Positions 16,361 to 24,933 of a stretch of 64,000 nucleotides of DNA are shown here, one piece after another (position 1 is the stretch's first letter; the number at the start of each line of letters is the position of its first letter). The translations under genes were made by a program, and so were the position numbers. The stretch is from contig NZ_CP075896.1 in the NCBI RefSeq assembly GCF_018604545.1, positions 8,494,001 to 8,558,000 on the forward strand, given 5' to 3'. The notes below the pieces were generated by a model. It saw only the letters and a list, made by a program, of their open reading frames with translations. It was not told the DNA's origin and did not search any database. Origin of the DNA: Streptomyces koelreuteriae. GTDB taxonomy: Bacteria; Actinomycetota; Actinomycetes; Streptomycetales; Streptomycetaceae.

Positions 16361-18454
16361 TTGGCACGCAATACGCGAAGACGCCCTACAGGCCCACGGC
16401 GCGCGACCTTCGCCGCAGTCGCGCTGATGCTGGGCGGAGGCGGCCTGATGGCGGCCAACGTCTACGCCTCGGCCACGGACGGCGGTTCAGGCGGTGAGTC
16501 CGCCCAGACGCGGTCCGGTACGGGGGTGCGGACCGCCGGCACCACGATCGACTGCCCTGACGTCGGCAGCAAGCTGACCTCGGTCCCCGAGCAGGCGAGG
16601 GCGGAGGTCGACAAGGAACTCGCCCTCCTGGACGAGCAGATCGCCAAGGCCTACCAGCGGCTGAGCGAGTCGGCCCAGCAGATCCAGCAGGATTCCGGCT
16701 TCGCCGACAACGCGATCATGAACCCGCTGAAGGAGAAGCGCGGCGCGACCCTCGAGCGCATCGCCATCGCCATCGACCGGGTGGGAGACCGCCCCGAGGG
16801 ACTCGACGCCCTCGCGGCCTGCACCGTCCGGGACTCCGGCAACCAGGCTCCCGAGCAGGGCGAGGGCCAGGACGCCGGCGACGGCGGCGGCGAGGAGCAG
16901 CCCGGCCAGGAGCAGGGGAACGGCCAGGGCCAGGGTCAGGGCAACAACGGCGGGCAGGCGGGCAACGGCCCGGTCGCCGCCGACTTCGCGGACATCACCG
17001 GCGTCCAGCCCAATGTGAACAGCCCCCGCCAGAAGGGCAACGCCTCCCGAGGCACCTTCGCCACCAGTTGCGGTGTGAACGAGAACGGCCTGTTCAACTC
17101 CGACAACATCATCGCCGCCCCGGGTGTCACCAACGGCGCCCACCACTTCCACGACTACGTCGGCAACCAGGCCAACAACGCCTTCGCCAGCGACCAGGAC
17201 CTCGCGGACGCCGAGACCAGCTGCGACGACCAGGGCGACAAGTCCTCCTACTACTGGCCCGTCCTGCGCGTGCAGAACGGCACCCAGGAGCAGGACGCGG
17301 GCTCGCCCGGCGGCGGCATCGAGGGCAACGCCGGCGCGATCGTCACGCCCAAGCAGGTCACCCTCGACTTCGTGGGCAACCCGCGCGACAAGGTCACGGC
17401 CATGCCGCGGCTGCTGCGCATCATCACCGGCGACGCCAAGTCGTTCGTCAACGGCCCGGCCAACGCCAACGCCTCCTGGAGCTGCACCGGCTTCGAGGAC
17501 CGGCAGCTCAAGGACAAGTACCCGCTGTGCCCGAAGGGCAGCGACGTGGTGCGCTCCTTCAAGTTCCAGAGCTGCTGGGACGGCCGCAACATCGACAGCG
17601 CCAACCACCGCACCCACGTGGCGTTCGCCGACGCCTCCGGCGCGTGCCCGTCCGGTTTCCGGGCGATTCCGCAGCTGGTCCAGCGCATCGTCTACGACGT
17701 CGACGCGCCGAGCCTGAAGGACGGCGGCCGTACGACACCGCTGTTCGCGGTGGACTCCTTCCCCGAGCAGCTGCACAAGCCGGTCACCGACCACGGCGAC
17801 TTCATCAACGTCTTCGACGAGGACCTGATGGGGGAGATGGTCGACTGCATCAACGACGGCCGGAAGTGCGGAGCCGGGGCGGGAGCCGAGCCCGGCGACA
17901 AGCCGACCGAGAAGCCCACCGAGAAGCCGACCGAGAAGCCGAGCGAGGCCCCCGGGGCGGGGGAGGAGCCGACCGAGGAGCCGACGAAGACCCCCGAGGC
18001 CCCGCAGGAGCAGCCCACCCGCACCCCGGACGCCCCGAAGGACGGCAACGCCGGTGGCAAGCCCGGCGACACGGGCAACGACGGAAAGGGCGGCAAGGAC
18101 GGGGAGGGCGAGGCTTCCGAGCCACCGGCGACGAACAAGCCCGCTCCCGAGCCGGAGCCGAGCGACCCGCCCGCCGACGAGGCCGAGGTGTACGCGACGC
18201 CTTCGGCGAAGTCCGGTGAGCAGGACGGTTCGAAGGACGACACCGGCGAGGACTCGGACGGCCTCGGCCAGTCCCAGGCCGTCGGCGAGGCGACCAGCGC
18301 CGCCGTGACCCCGGCGGCCCCGCCCCAGACCGAACCCCAGGCGGTCGGCAGCGGCAGCCTGGCCGAGACCGGCGCCCAAATGTGGCCGGCCGCGGCGGGC
18401 GCCGTACTCCTCATCACGGGCTTCGTGGTCCTCCGCCGCGCCAGGCGCACCTGA
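16361..18454 (+). CDS. Cell-wall-anchored DUF1996 protein with sortase motif
   Basis: A 697-aa exported protein. The start is TTG at 16361 with CAGGAG seven bases upstream. An N-terminal signal/anchor helix (ATFAAVALMLGGGGLMAANVYA) is followed by a coiled-coil-like segment (about 65-150), a Gly/Gln/Glu-rich linker and a DUF1996 domain (about 205-500) with its characteristic HHFHDYVG and conserved Asp, Trp and Cys positions. Four PTEK-type repeats and a long Pro/Glu/Lys-rich stalk then lead to LAETG (667-671), a hydrophobic helix and a positive tail, which is a class E sortase signal. DUF1996 is mostly known from secreted fungal proteins; its function is unknown. It stands just downstream of the LPMO, but a terminator separates them. 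Confidence 0.87.
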   Translation: MARNTRRRPTGPRRATFAAVALMLGGGGLMAANVYASATDGGSGGESAQTRSGTGVRTAGTTIDCPDVGSKLTSVPEQARAEVDKELALLDEQIAKAYQRLSESAQQIQQDSGFADNAIMNPLKEKRGATLERIAIAIDRVGDRPEGLDALAACTVRDSGNQAPEQGEGQDAGDGGGEEQPGQEQGNGQGQGQGNNGGQAGNGPVAADFADITGVQPNVNSPRQKGNASRGTFATSCGVNENGLFNSDNIIAAPGVTNGAHHFHDYVGNQANNAFASDQDLADAETSCDDQGDKSSYYWPVLRVQNGTQEQDAGSPGGGIEGNAGAIVTPKQVTLDFVGNPRDKVTAMPRLLRIITGDAKSFVNGPANANASWSCTGFEDRQLKDKYPLCPKGSDVVRSFKFQSCWDGRNIDSANHRTHVAFADASGACPSGFRAIPQLVQRIVYDVDAPSLKDGGRTTPLFAVDSFPEQLHKPVTDHGDFINVFDEDLMGEMVDCINDGRKCGAGAGAEPGDKPTEKPTEKPTEKPSEAPGAGEEPTEEPTKTPEAPQEQPTRTPDAPKDGNAGGKPGDTGNDGKGGKDGEGEASEPPATNKPAPEPEPSDPPADEAEVYATPSAKSGEQDGSKDDTGEDSDGLGQSQAVGEATSAAVTPAAPPQTEPQAVGSGSLAETGAQMWPAAAGAVLLITGFVVLRRARRT
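17900..17947 (+). repeat. Four 12-bp tandem repeats encoding K-P-T-E
   Basis: Four in-frame copies of AAGCC(G/C)ACCGAG (the last with one change) encode KPTE repeats in the stalk of the wall-anchored protein. This is a simple wall-spanning spacer, not a CRISPR-like array. Confidence 0.85.
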
Positions 18455-18481
18455 TACGACGACGCCCTGACGTGCCCCGGT

Positions 18482-18521
18482 GAACGGCGGTGGGATCCCT
18501 CCTCGGATCCCGCCGCCGTTC
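18482..18521 (+). terminator. Strong hairpin terminator after the DUF1996 gene
   Basis: A 17-base stem, almost perfect (GAACGGCGGTGGGATCC / GGATCCCGCCGCCGTTC), around a six-base loop, 27 bases past the stop. Confidence 0.8.
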
Positions 18522-18632
18522 CGCTTCCGGGGCCCGGCACCCTTCGGCGCGCCCCGAAGTGCTCACCCTCTACCGTGACCCCATGAACAGCACCTGGAAC
18601 GCCGGACGCGGCGTCGGCGGCGGAGTCAGGGC

Positions 18633-19400
18633 GTGACGCCCTGGGAGATGGCGGCCGTGTTCGCGGCCGGTACGGGCGCCGGTGCCGTCAACGCCGTCGT
18701 CGGCTCGGGAACGCTGATCACCTTCCCTGTGCTGCTCGCCACCGGACTGCCTCCGGTCACGGCGACCGTCTCCAACGGCCTCGGGCTGGTGCCCGGCTCG
18801 ATCAGCGCGGTCATCGGCTACCGCGAGGAACTCCGCGGTCAGCGTCGGCGCGTCCTTCTGCTCGGCATCGGTGCCGTGCTGGGCGGCCTCGCGGGCGCGG
18901 TGCTGCTGCTGACGCTGCCCGCCGCGGCCTTCGAGCGGATCGTGCCGGTCCTGGTGGGCCTCGCCCTCGTCCTGGTCGCCTGCCAGCCCCTCATCGCCCG
19001 GCGCGTGCGCCGCCGCCGTCGCCGTACCGGCGCCCGTACCCGTCCCGACGGCGGTCCGCTGCTGTTCACGGGGCTGACGCTCGCCAGCGTCTACGGCGGC
19101 TACTTCTCGGCAGCGCAGGGCATCATCTACGTCTCCCTGATGGGCATGCTGCTCGACGAGACGCTCCAGCGGCTCAACGCCGTGAAGAACGTGCTCGCGG
19201 CCGTCGTCAGCACCGTCGCCGCCCTGCTCTTCCTCTTCTTCGCGGAGTTCGACTGGACGGCCGTCGTCCTCATCGCCGCCGGATCCGCGCTGGGCGGCCT
19301 GATCGGAGCCAGGACGGGCCGCCGCTTCAGCCCCGCCGTCCTGCGGACCCTGATCGTGTCGGTCGGCACCGTCGCCCTCGTCCACCTGGTGCTGCACTGA
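18633..19400 (+). CDS. TSUP (TauE/SafE) family membrane transporter
   Basis: A 255-aa membrane protein of the 4-toluene sulfonate uptake permease family (PF01925). Eight hydrophobic helices arranged as two repeats are visible, each starting with a Gly-rich motif: GAGAVNAVVGSGTLITFPVLL in repeat one and VYGGYFSAAQGIIYVSLMG in repeat two. A strongly basic loop (RRVRRRRRRTGAR) separates the repeats and should face the cytoplasm. Members move sulfite, sulfonates or other organosulfur anions, usually outward. GTG 18633 has GGAG seven bases upstream. It stands alone, converging with the MMPL gene ten bases away, so the substrate cannot be deduced from neighbours. Confidence 0.88.
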   Translation: MTPWEMAAVFAAGTGAGAVNAVVGSGTLITFPVLLATGLPPVTATVSNGLGLVPGSISAVIGYREELRGQRRRVLLLGIGAVLGGLAGAVLLLTLPAAAFERIVPVLVGLALVLVACQPLIARRVRRRRRRTGARTRPDGGPLLFTGLTLASVYGGYFSAAQGIIYVSLMGMLLDETLQRLNAVKNVLAAVVSTVAALLFLFFAEFDWTAVVLIAAGSALGGLIGARTGRRFSPAVLRTLIVSVGTVALVHLVLH

Positions 19401-19410
19401 GCCCGGCGGG

Positions 19411-21672
19411 CTACTTCGCCGGACGGCCGCCCGCCCCCGCCCCGGCCGATTCCCCCTCGGCGTCGATGTGCGGCATCACCCGGTCCAGCCAGCGCGGCGT
19501 CCACCAGGCATGCCGCCCGAGCAGCGTCATCACGGCAGGCACCATCAGCAGCCGTACCACGGAGGCGTCGATGAGCACACTGACGGCCAGCCCCAGGCCG
19601 AGCATCTTGACCACGATGTTGTCGCTGATGATGAACGCCGCGAACACACTCACCATGATCAGCGCGGCACTCGTGATGACCCGGGCCGTGATCTCCAGGG
19701 CGTGCGCCACCGACGCCCTGGCGTCCCCGGTGCGCAGCCATGCCTCGTGGACGCGGGACAGCAGGAAGATCTCGTAGTCCATGCTCAGTCCGAAGATGAT
19801 GGCGAACATCATCATCGGCACATAGCTCTCGATGGGCACCTTGCCGTGCACGCCGAGCGCGGGCCCGCCCCAGCCCCACTGGAACACCGCGACGACCACG
19901 CCGTAGGACGCGGCGATCGACAGCACGTTCAGGACGGCCGCCTTGACGGCGACGAGCAGCCCCCGGAACACCGCCAGGATGATCAGGAACGCCAGGCCCA
20001 CCACGACCGCGATGATCACGGGCAGCTGGGAGGCGACGATGTCACGGAAGTCGACCTGGGTCGCCGTCGTGCCGGTGACGTACCCCTTGGCGTCCGTCCC
20101 CTGGACGACATCCGGCAGCGTGTCGTCGACGAGACGGTTGGTCAGGTCCGTGGTCGCGGCGTTCTGCGGGGACACGGTCGAGTAGACGGTGCCGACCAGG
20201 ACGTCTCCGTCCTGGGTGGGCGTCAGGGGGGTGACGGCGGCGGCCCCTTCGACCGAGTCGAGCGTCGTTCGGGCCCGCGAGGCCAGATCGTCGCGCTGTG
20301 AGTCCGGTACGTCGCTCTGGTCGATGACGACGGTGAGCGGACCGTTGGACCCGGCCCCGAACGCGTCGGTCATCAGGTCGAACGCCCGCCGGTCGGTGAA
20401 GGAGGTCGGGTCGGCGCCGTCGCCGATGTGACCGAGCTGGATGGAGAACAACGGGATCGCGAGCACCGCGATCACGGCGACGCCCCCCGACAGGAACGAC
20501 AGCGGCCTGCGCTCCACCCGCTGCGCGTACCGGTGCCAGGTGCCCTGCGGCGTCTCACCGGCCTCGGCGTCGGTCTCGGCGACGGGGCGGCGCACGTGGT
20601 AGCGGTCGATGTGCCGGCCGATGAGCCCGAGCAGGGCGGGGACCAGCGTGAGCGCGCCGACGACGGCCGAGACGACGGTGACGGCGGCGGCGAGACCGAG
20701 CAGGGAGATGAAGGAGACCCCGGACGCGGACAGGCCGGCCAGCGCGATGATCACCGTGCAGCCGGAGACGAGGACGGCGTGGCCGCTGGTGCTCGCGGCC
20801 TGCCCGGCGGCCCGCACCGGGTCCATGCCGTCGATGAGGTTCTGCCGGTGCCGGGTGATCATGAACAGCGCGTAGTCGATACCGACACCGAGGCCGATCA
20901 TGGTGGCGAGGGTCGGTGACACGGTCGCGAAGGTGAACGCGGCGGCCAGCAGCCCGAGGATGGCGAGGCCTCCGACGACGCTGATCAGCGCGGTGAGCAG
21001 CGGAATACCGGCGGCGATCACACTGCCGAAGCCGACCAGCAGCACGACGATGGCGACACCGAACCCGATCAGCTCGCTCACCCGGTCGTCGGCGGGAGGC
21101 CTCGCGAGTTCGCCGAGCGGCCCGCCGTACTCGACCTCCGCCCCCGCCGAACGCAGCGGCTGTACGGCGGTGTCGACACCGTTCAGATACCCGGCGCCGA
21201 GGGTCGAGGGCTGCACATTGAAACGGACCGTGATGTACGCCGACTTCTTGTCGTCCGAGAGCGGCCCGACATTCGGCTGCCCCGAGGGCGTGGCCGGGGC
21301 CGACAGCGGGTTCTGGGCCGACAGGACATGCGGGAGCTTCTCCAGGTCGGCGACCGTGGTGGACATCTGCGAGCTCAGCGCGGTCAGGTCCTGGCTGTCG
21401 TCGTGCAGCACGATCTGGCTGCTGTAGCCGCCGGCCTGCGGATCGTGCTCCTTCAGCACGTCCAGGCCCTTCTGCGCCTGGGCCTGGGGCAGGGAGAAGT
21501 TGTCGGAGTACTCACCCCCGGCCACATGGTTGACGACCTGGAGCGCCACCAGCGCCACGAGCCAGGCGCCGATGACGATCCCGAAGTGGCGTGCGCACCA
21601 CTCGCCCAGCCGCCGCAGCCGACCGGCCCGCGCGGCTTTCTCGTCCCCTTCACCGGTGCGGGAGTGCGGCAT
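19411..21672 (-). CDS. MMPL/RND-family transporter
   Basis: A 753-aa MMPL-family (PF03176) exporter. One N-terminal helix, a large extracytoplasmic domain (about 60-185), five helices, a second extracytoplasmic domain (about 415-540) and six further helices give the usual two-fold RND layout. FGLSMDYEIFLLSRVHE and GLGVGIDYALFMITRHRQ are the two conserved Asp-Tyr motifs that carry protons. Homologues export lipids in mycobacteria and antibiotics such as actinorhodin in Streptomyces. AGGAG lies eight bases before ATG. There is no adjacent TetR or MarR gene and no biosynthetic genes nearby, so the substrate is unknown. Confidence 0.9.
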   Translation of the reverse strand: MPHSRTGEGDEKAARAGRLRRLGEWCARHFGIVIGAWLVALVALQVVNHVAGGEYSDNFSLPQAQAQKGLDVLKEHDPQAGGYSSQIVLHDDSQDLTALSSQMSTTVADLEKLPHVLSAQNPLSAPATPSGQPNVGPLSDDKKSAYITVRFNVQPSTLGAGYLNGVDTAVQPLRSAGAEVEYGGPLGELARPPADDRVSELIGFGVAIVVLLVGFGSVIAAGIPLLTALISVVGGLAILGLLAAAFTFATVSPTLATMIGLGVGIDYALFMITRHRQNLIDGMDPVRAAGQAASTSGHAVLVSGCTVIIALAGLSASGVSFISLLGLAAAVTVVSAVVGALTLVPALLGLIGRHIDRYHVRRPVAETDAEAGETPQGTWHRYAQRVERRPLSFLSGGVAVIAVLAIPLFSIQLGHIGDGADPTSFTDRRAFDLMTDAFGAGSNGPLTVVIDQSDVPDSQRDDLASRARTTLDSVEGAAAVTPLTPTQDGDVLVGTVYSTVSPQNAATTDLTNRLVDDTLPDVVQGTDAKGYVTGTTATQVDFRDIVASQLPVIIAVVVGLAFLIILAVFRGLLVAVKAAVLNVLSIAASYGVVVAVFQWGWGGPALGVHGKVPIESYVPMMMFAIIFGLSMDYEIFLLSRVHEAWLRTGDARASVAHALEITARVITSAALIMVSVFAAFIISDNIVVKMLGLGLAVSVLIDASVVRLLMVPAVMTLLGRHAWWTPRWLDRVMPHIDAEGESAGAGAGGRPAK

Positions 21673-21730
21673 CTATGTGGCTCCTGTGTCGGCTGAGACA
21701 TTGGGTGCCGTCCATTAGATGCGCGGGGGA

Positions 21731-22717
21731 TCACTCCGGCATTTCCGGCGCGCGGGCACCCTGCCACTCCGGGCGGGCGTTCCCCCGAAAGGTCGTCGCC
21801 GGGTCGGCGCGCCGGGCCCGCCCGCCGAGGTACCGGCGCGCCGCTGCCGGATCCAGCGCCCCGGACCCCAGGGCGACACCGAGGCCGACCAGCGCGCTGC
21901 CCGCCGCCTGCGCCGGGCCGTAGGAGCCCGTGCCGACCAGCGGTGCGGTCGCGGCCGCGGCGACCGGGATGAGGCCGGAGAACAGGGTGGCGCGTTCCGC
22001 GCCGATCCGCCGCATGCCCATGTACCAGCACACGAACCCGACCACGGTGACCACCACCGCCTGCCACAGCAGCGCGGCGGCCTCGGCGCCGTCCGGACGC
22101 CGCAGCCACCCGGCCCCGTCGGCCGGCACCCCGACCGCCGCCGACTCCAGCGCGGCGACCGCGCACACCGTGGCCGACAGCAGCCGGGGCCCGAGCGGCC
22201 GCAGCACGGGTACGGCGAGCACGGCGAAACCCACCTCTCCCGCCAGGGCACACGCGGAGAAGGCGAGGCCCGCGCCGTCGGTGCGCCCCCAGCCCTGGAC
22301 CGCGCAGGCGCCGGCCGCCACCAGCAACGCCCCGCACAGGACCGCCCGGCTGGGCCGGCGCCCGTCCAGGAGCGGCACCAGCACGGCGACGACCACCGGC
22401 GCGCAGCCCACGAACACACCGGGCACCGCGGGTTCCGCCGTGCGCTCCGCGGCGAGGACGGCCAGGTTGAAGCCGACCATGCCGATGGCGGCGAGCAGGA
22501 CGAGACGCAGCCACTGACGTGCCGTCAGCGCTCTCAGACGGGCCGTCGAGCCCTTCCCGGCCAGAGGCAGGAGCAGCAGAAAGGCCAGCCCGTAGCGCAG
22601 GAACTGGCCGCCCGCGTACGGGTACGCGCCCAGCACGCTGTTGGCCGTGAAGGACGCCCCGACGAGGACACAGGCGAACGCGGCGAGCAGGGCTCCCCGC
22701 GTGGTGGTGACGTTCAT
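21731..22717 (-). CDS. EamA/DMT-family transporter
   Basis: A 328-aa drug/metabolite transporter with ten predicted helices formed by two EamA repeats (about 5-135 and 145-285). The start at 22717 is chosen because the hydrophobic first helix begins right after it. No ribosome site precedes it; instead a TAGCGT hexamer ends seven bases before ATG, so the mRNA may be leaderless. Family members export amino acids, nucleosides or vitamins. The gene is 58 bases upstream of the MMPL gene on the same strand and may be co-transcribed. An inverted repeat GGTCCA/TGGACC lies upstream at 22754-22782. Confidence 0.87.
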   Translation of the reverse strand: MNVTTTRGALLAAFACVLVGASFTANSVLGAYPYAGGQFLRYGLAFLLLLPLAGKGSTARLRALTARQWLRLVLLAAIGMVGFNLAVLAAERTAEPAVPGVFVGCAPVVVAVLVPLLDGRRPSRAVLCGALLVAAGACAVQGWGRTDGAGLAFSACALAGEVGFAVLAVPVLRPLGPRLLSATVCAVAALESAAVGVPADGAGWLRRPDGAEAAALLWQAVVVTVVGFVCWYMGMRRIGAERATLFSGLIPVAAAATAPLVGTGSYGPAQAAGSALVGLGVALGSGALDPAAARRYLGGRARRADPATTFRGNARPEWQGARAPEMPE

Positions 22718-22724
22718 ACCGGCG

Positions 22725-22782
22725 ACGCTAGGCAGCGCGGCGGCCCGGCTCGAGGTCCACTCCCGTGCCGGAATCATGGACC
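22725..22782 (-). promoter_or_regulatory. Putative leaderless promoter and inverted repeat of the EamA gene
   Basis: TAGCGT (22725-22730, read on the - strand) ends seven bases from the start codon, as in leaderless Streptomyces promoters. Farther upstream GGTCCA (22754-22759) and TGGACC (22777-22782) form an inverted repeat with a 17-base spacer, which could be a regulator site. No clear -35 hexamer is visible. Confidence 0.4.
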
Positions 22783-22809
22783 AATCCGCCCCGGGCCGCC
22801 GCCCGTCGG

Positions 22810-23622
22810 TCAGCCGATGTGGTAGCTGTCGCCGTAGACCTTCCAGTCCAGCGGCGGGTCGAGGTCGAGGTTCCGTTTGCGCAGGAAGACCCGCTGCGCG
22901 GTGTCGACCCGGCTCGTGTCGCTGTGCGCCTCCTCCTGCTTCATCGCCCACACCCGCGCGTCCAGGAAGGCGTCGAGATATGTCACCTCGTCACCGCCCG
23001 ACGCCGGAGGCTCAGCCGTGCGCAGCGCACGCCTGCGGATGTTGCGGAAGCTCAGCGGGTCGTCGCCGTCGCCGTGCATGACGATGGCGTCGTAGTACGC
23101 GAACTGGCCCAGCACCCGCAGCCCGTCCGCCTTGCCCTGCCGGACCGCCGGGCCGAAGTACACCCGGTCGCGCTCGTCGTCCTGCGCCCTCCGGAACGCG
23201 GCGTCACGGGCCGCCCGGCGCCAGTCGCCGGGGAAACCCGGGTCGAGCCCGTCGTGCGAGTCGCAACCGTCGACCCGACGCAGCGCCGGCAGATACTTCG
23301 CGAGGACGTTGCCGGGCTCGCGGTCGGTATAGAGCTCGACGAGGTCGAGCATGTCGCCGGTGCCGGAGCAGAACCCGATGATGCCGGCGGTGTAGCCACG
23401 CCCGTCGCGGATGTCCTCGATGTACTGGTACTGCGCCTTCCAGTCGAGCGAGGAGTTCTCCGCACTCGACACGAGCTGCATGGCGATCTCCTTCTTCGCC
23501 GGGTCGTCGAGCCCGATCGCCCGGGCGGAAGCCATGGCGTGCGGCGGCTTCAGGAACGGGGCGGCGGCGAGGGCGGCGCCGAACAACGCCAGGGCGGTGC
23601 GGCGCGGGGTCGGGTGTCTCAC
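22810..23622 (-). CDS. csnA: Secreted GH46 chitosanase
   Basis: A 270-aa endo-chitosanase (GH46) that cleaves beta-1,4-glucosamine chains outside the cell. The GTG at 23622 has GGAGG six bases upstream and is followed directly by a signal peptide with an RR pair (TPRRTALALFGAALAAAPF), so Tat export is possible. The mature region holds the catalytic pair: Glu55 (SSAENSS) and Asp73 (DIRDGRGYTAGIIGF), 18 residues apart as in the Streptomyces sp. N174 enzyme. DLVELYTDR and WKVYGDSYHI at the C-terminus also match the family. The promoter region carries a 13-bp dyad typical of chitosan-responsive regulation. Confidence 0.93.
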   Translation of the reverse strand: MRHPTPRRTALALFGAALAAAPFLKPPHAMASARAIGLDDPAKKEIAMQLVSSAENSSLDWKAQYQYIEDIRDGRGYTAGIIGFCSGTGDMLDLVELYTDREPGNVLAKYLPALRRVDGCDSHDGLDPGFPGDWRRAARDAAFRRAQDDERDRVYFGPAVRQGKADGLRVLGQFAYYDAIVMHGDGDDPLSFRNIRRRALRTAEPPASGGDEVTYLDAFLDARVWAMKQEEAHSDTSRVDTAQRVFLRKRNLDLDPPLDWKVYGDSYHIG

Positions 23623-23673
23623 GGGGCCTCCAGGCGGAGTGGGGGGTGGGAGAGCTGGCCGTGCAGAACTGAC

Positions 23674-23686
23674 AGGAAGGTTTCCT
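23674..23686. promoter_or_regulatory. AGGAA-N3-TTCCT dyad in the chitosanase promoter (CsnR-like operator candidate)
   Basis: AGGAAGGTTTCCT is a perfect 5+5 inverted repeat located 52-64 bases before the chitosanase start. Streptomyces csnA genes are repressed by the ROK-family protein CsnR through a dyad in this position; I infer that this is such a site from position and symmetry, not from a checked consensus. Confidence 0.55.
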
Positions 23687-23856
23687 ATCACTTTCCGCGG
23701 ATGCCGGGAACCGCAAGAGGTGAAGTTCGTAGGGTCGAACAAGTTGGCTGGCCCGTCACGGAAACCAACCGGGAACCAACAGCGCGTCCCGCACGTCAAC
23801 TCATTGTCCAGGGAGGCCGGATCGGCCTCGGAAGGCGGCGAGAGAGGGGAATCGCG

Positions 23857-24039
23857 GTGGACGACGCGACGTCGCAGCAGGGGAGCGAGACGGAGGCAGC
23901 GGCACGCCGGGCCCGCTTCGGCGCACTGCCGGAGCCGGTGCGCGTGGAAGACATGGTCGAGGAACGAGCCGTGGGCGTCCCCGACCCCGCGCGCACCGCC
24001 TACAACCAGGACGAGTGGATGGTGCGCTACTGCCTGTGA
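23857..24039 (+). CDS. Small conserved hypothetical protein (60 aa)
   Basis: A 60-aa acidic, soluble protein read from GTG 23857 with GAGAGGGG just upstream. It has an Ala/Arg-rich helix (ETEAAARRARFGALP), the block PVRVEDMVEERAVGVPDP and a C-terminal tail with YNQDEWMVRYCL. No membrane segment, cysteine pair or known motif is seen. Codon use has the expected high GC in third positions, unlike the surrounding non-coding DNA. It is divergent from the chitosanase gene and stops seven bases before the convergent ankyrin gene. Function unknown. Confidence 0.6.
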   Translation: MDDATSQQGSETEAAARRARFGALPEPVRVEDMVEERAVGVPDPARTAYNQDEWMVRYCL

Positions 24040-24046
24040 CCCGACC

Positions 24047-24766
24047 CTACGAGCGGCTTTTGGCGCCCAGATCGCGCAGCCACCGCACGACGTCGTCGGC
24101 GTCGTGGGCGCGGGCGATGTCGAGCGGTGTCATGTCGTCGTAGCCGCACCAGTCCTGGTCGGCGCCGTGCTCGTGGAGATACCGCGCGGTGGGCAGATGC
24201 CCGCCGTGGCAGGCTCCCCAGAAGGCGCTGGTGATCTCCTCGGGCGACGGGGGATCCCCGGCCTCGACGTACCCCCTGACCCGGTCGAGCAGACCGAGCG
24301 TGGCGGCGTCCTGGAGGGTGGTGCGGGCGCCGTGCTCGATCAGCCGGTGAGCGGCGCGCCACTGGCCGAACGCGCGGGCGTCGGCGAGCGGCGTGCCCCC
24401 GGCGATCACCGCCCCGGGGGCCTCGATGTCGGCACCGGCGGCGATGAGCGCGTCCAGGACGGCCACGTCGTTGCTGCTGGCGGCCCAGTGCAGCGGAGTC
24501 TCCGCGTGCGCGCCGCCGAAGCGCGCGTCGGGATCGGCCCCGGCCGCGACCAGGGCGGCGACGACCTCGGGACCGCGGGGGAAATGGCCGGGCCAGTCAG
24601 TCGCGATGTGCAGCAGACTGCGGGTGCCCTTGCCGTCCTCGCCGTGCTCGGTGACACGCGCCGCGGCCAGACCGGGATGGTCCGCGAGCAACCGCCCGAG
24701 CCCCGGCAGATCCCCGTCCCGGATCGCCGCGGTGACCGCGACGGCCAGCGGATCCTGTGAAGTCAA
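24047..24766 (-). CDS. Ankyrin-repeat protein
   Basis: A soluble protein of about 239 residues with ankyrin repeats. Recognisable units include LVAAGADPDARFGGAHAETPLHWAA, LIAAGADIEAPGAVIAGGTPLADA, LIEHGARTTLQDAATLG and YLHEHGADQDWCGYDDMTPLDIA. Such proteins act through protein-protein contacts. The start is uncertain. TTG at 24766 opens a typical N-terminus (TSQDPLAVAVTAAIRDGDL) but its GGAGG is 14 bases away; a GTG at 24856 is in frame but adds residues that look non-coding. It is divergent from the first PP2C gene. No partner can be inferred. Confidence 0.78.
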   Translation of the reverse strand: MTSQDPLAVAVTAAIRDGDLPGLGRLLADHPGLAAARVTEHGEDGKGTRSLLHIATDWPGHFPRGPEVVAALVAAGADPDARFGGAHAETPLHWAASSNDVAVLDALIAAGADIEAPGAVIAGGTPLADARAFGQWRAAHRLIEHGARTTLQDAATLGLLDRVRGYVEAGDPPSPEEITSAFWGACHGGHLPTARYLHEHGADQDWCGYDDMTPLDIARAHDADDVVRWLRDLGAKSRS

Positions 24767-24933
24767 CGTCTGCAAACCGGCCTCCCGATCGCCGTACAGG
24801 GCCCCTCGATTCTGTACGACGACGCCCCCGCGCACCACGCTCCGTGCCCGTAGCACCCACCCGCGACGTCATGCCGACGACATGCCCGCAGGCCCCGCGA
24901 GGCGTAGCGTCCGGGTAAGAGCGGGAGGACAGC

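Noticed and set aside
17900..17947. Possible CRISPR-like or regulatory repeat
   Set aside because: The repeats are contiguous, in frame and encode KPTE in a wall stalk, with no spacers.
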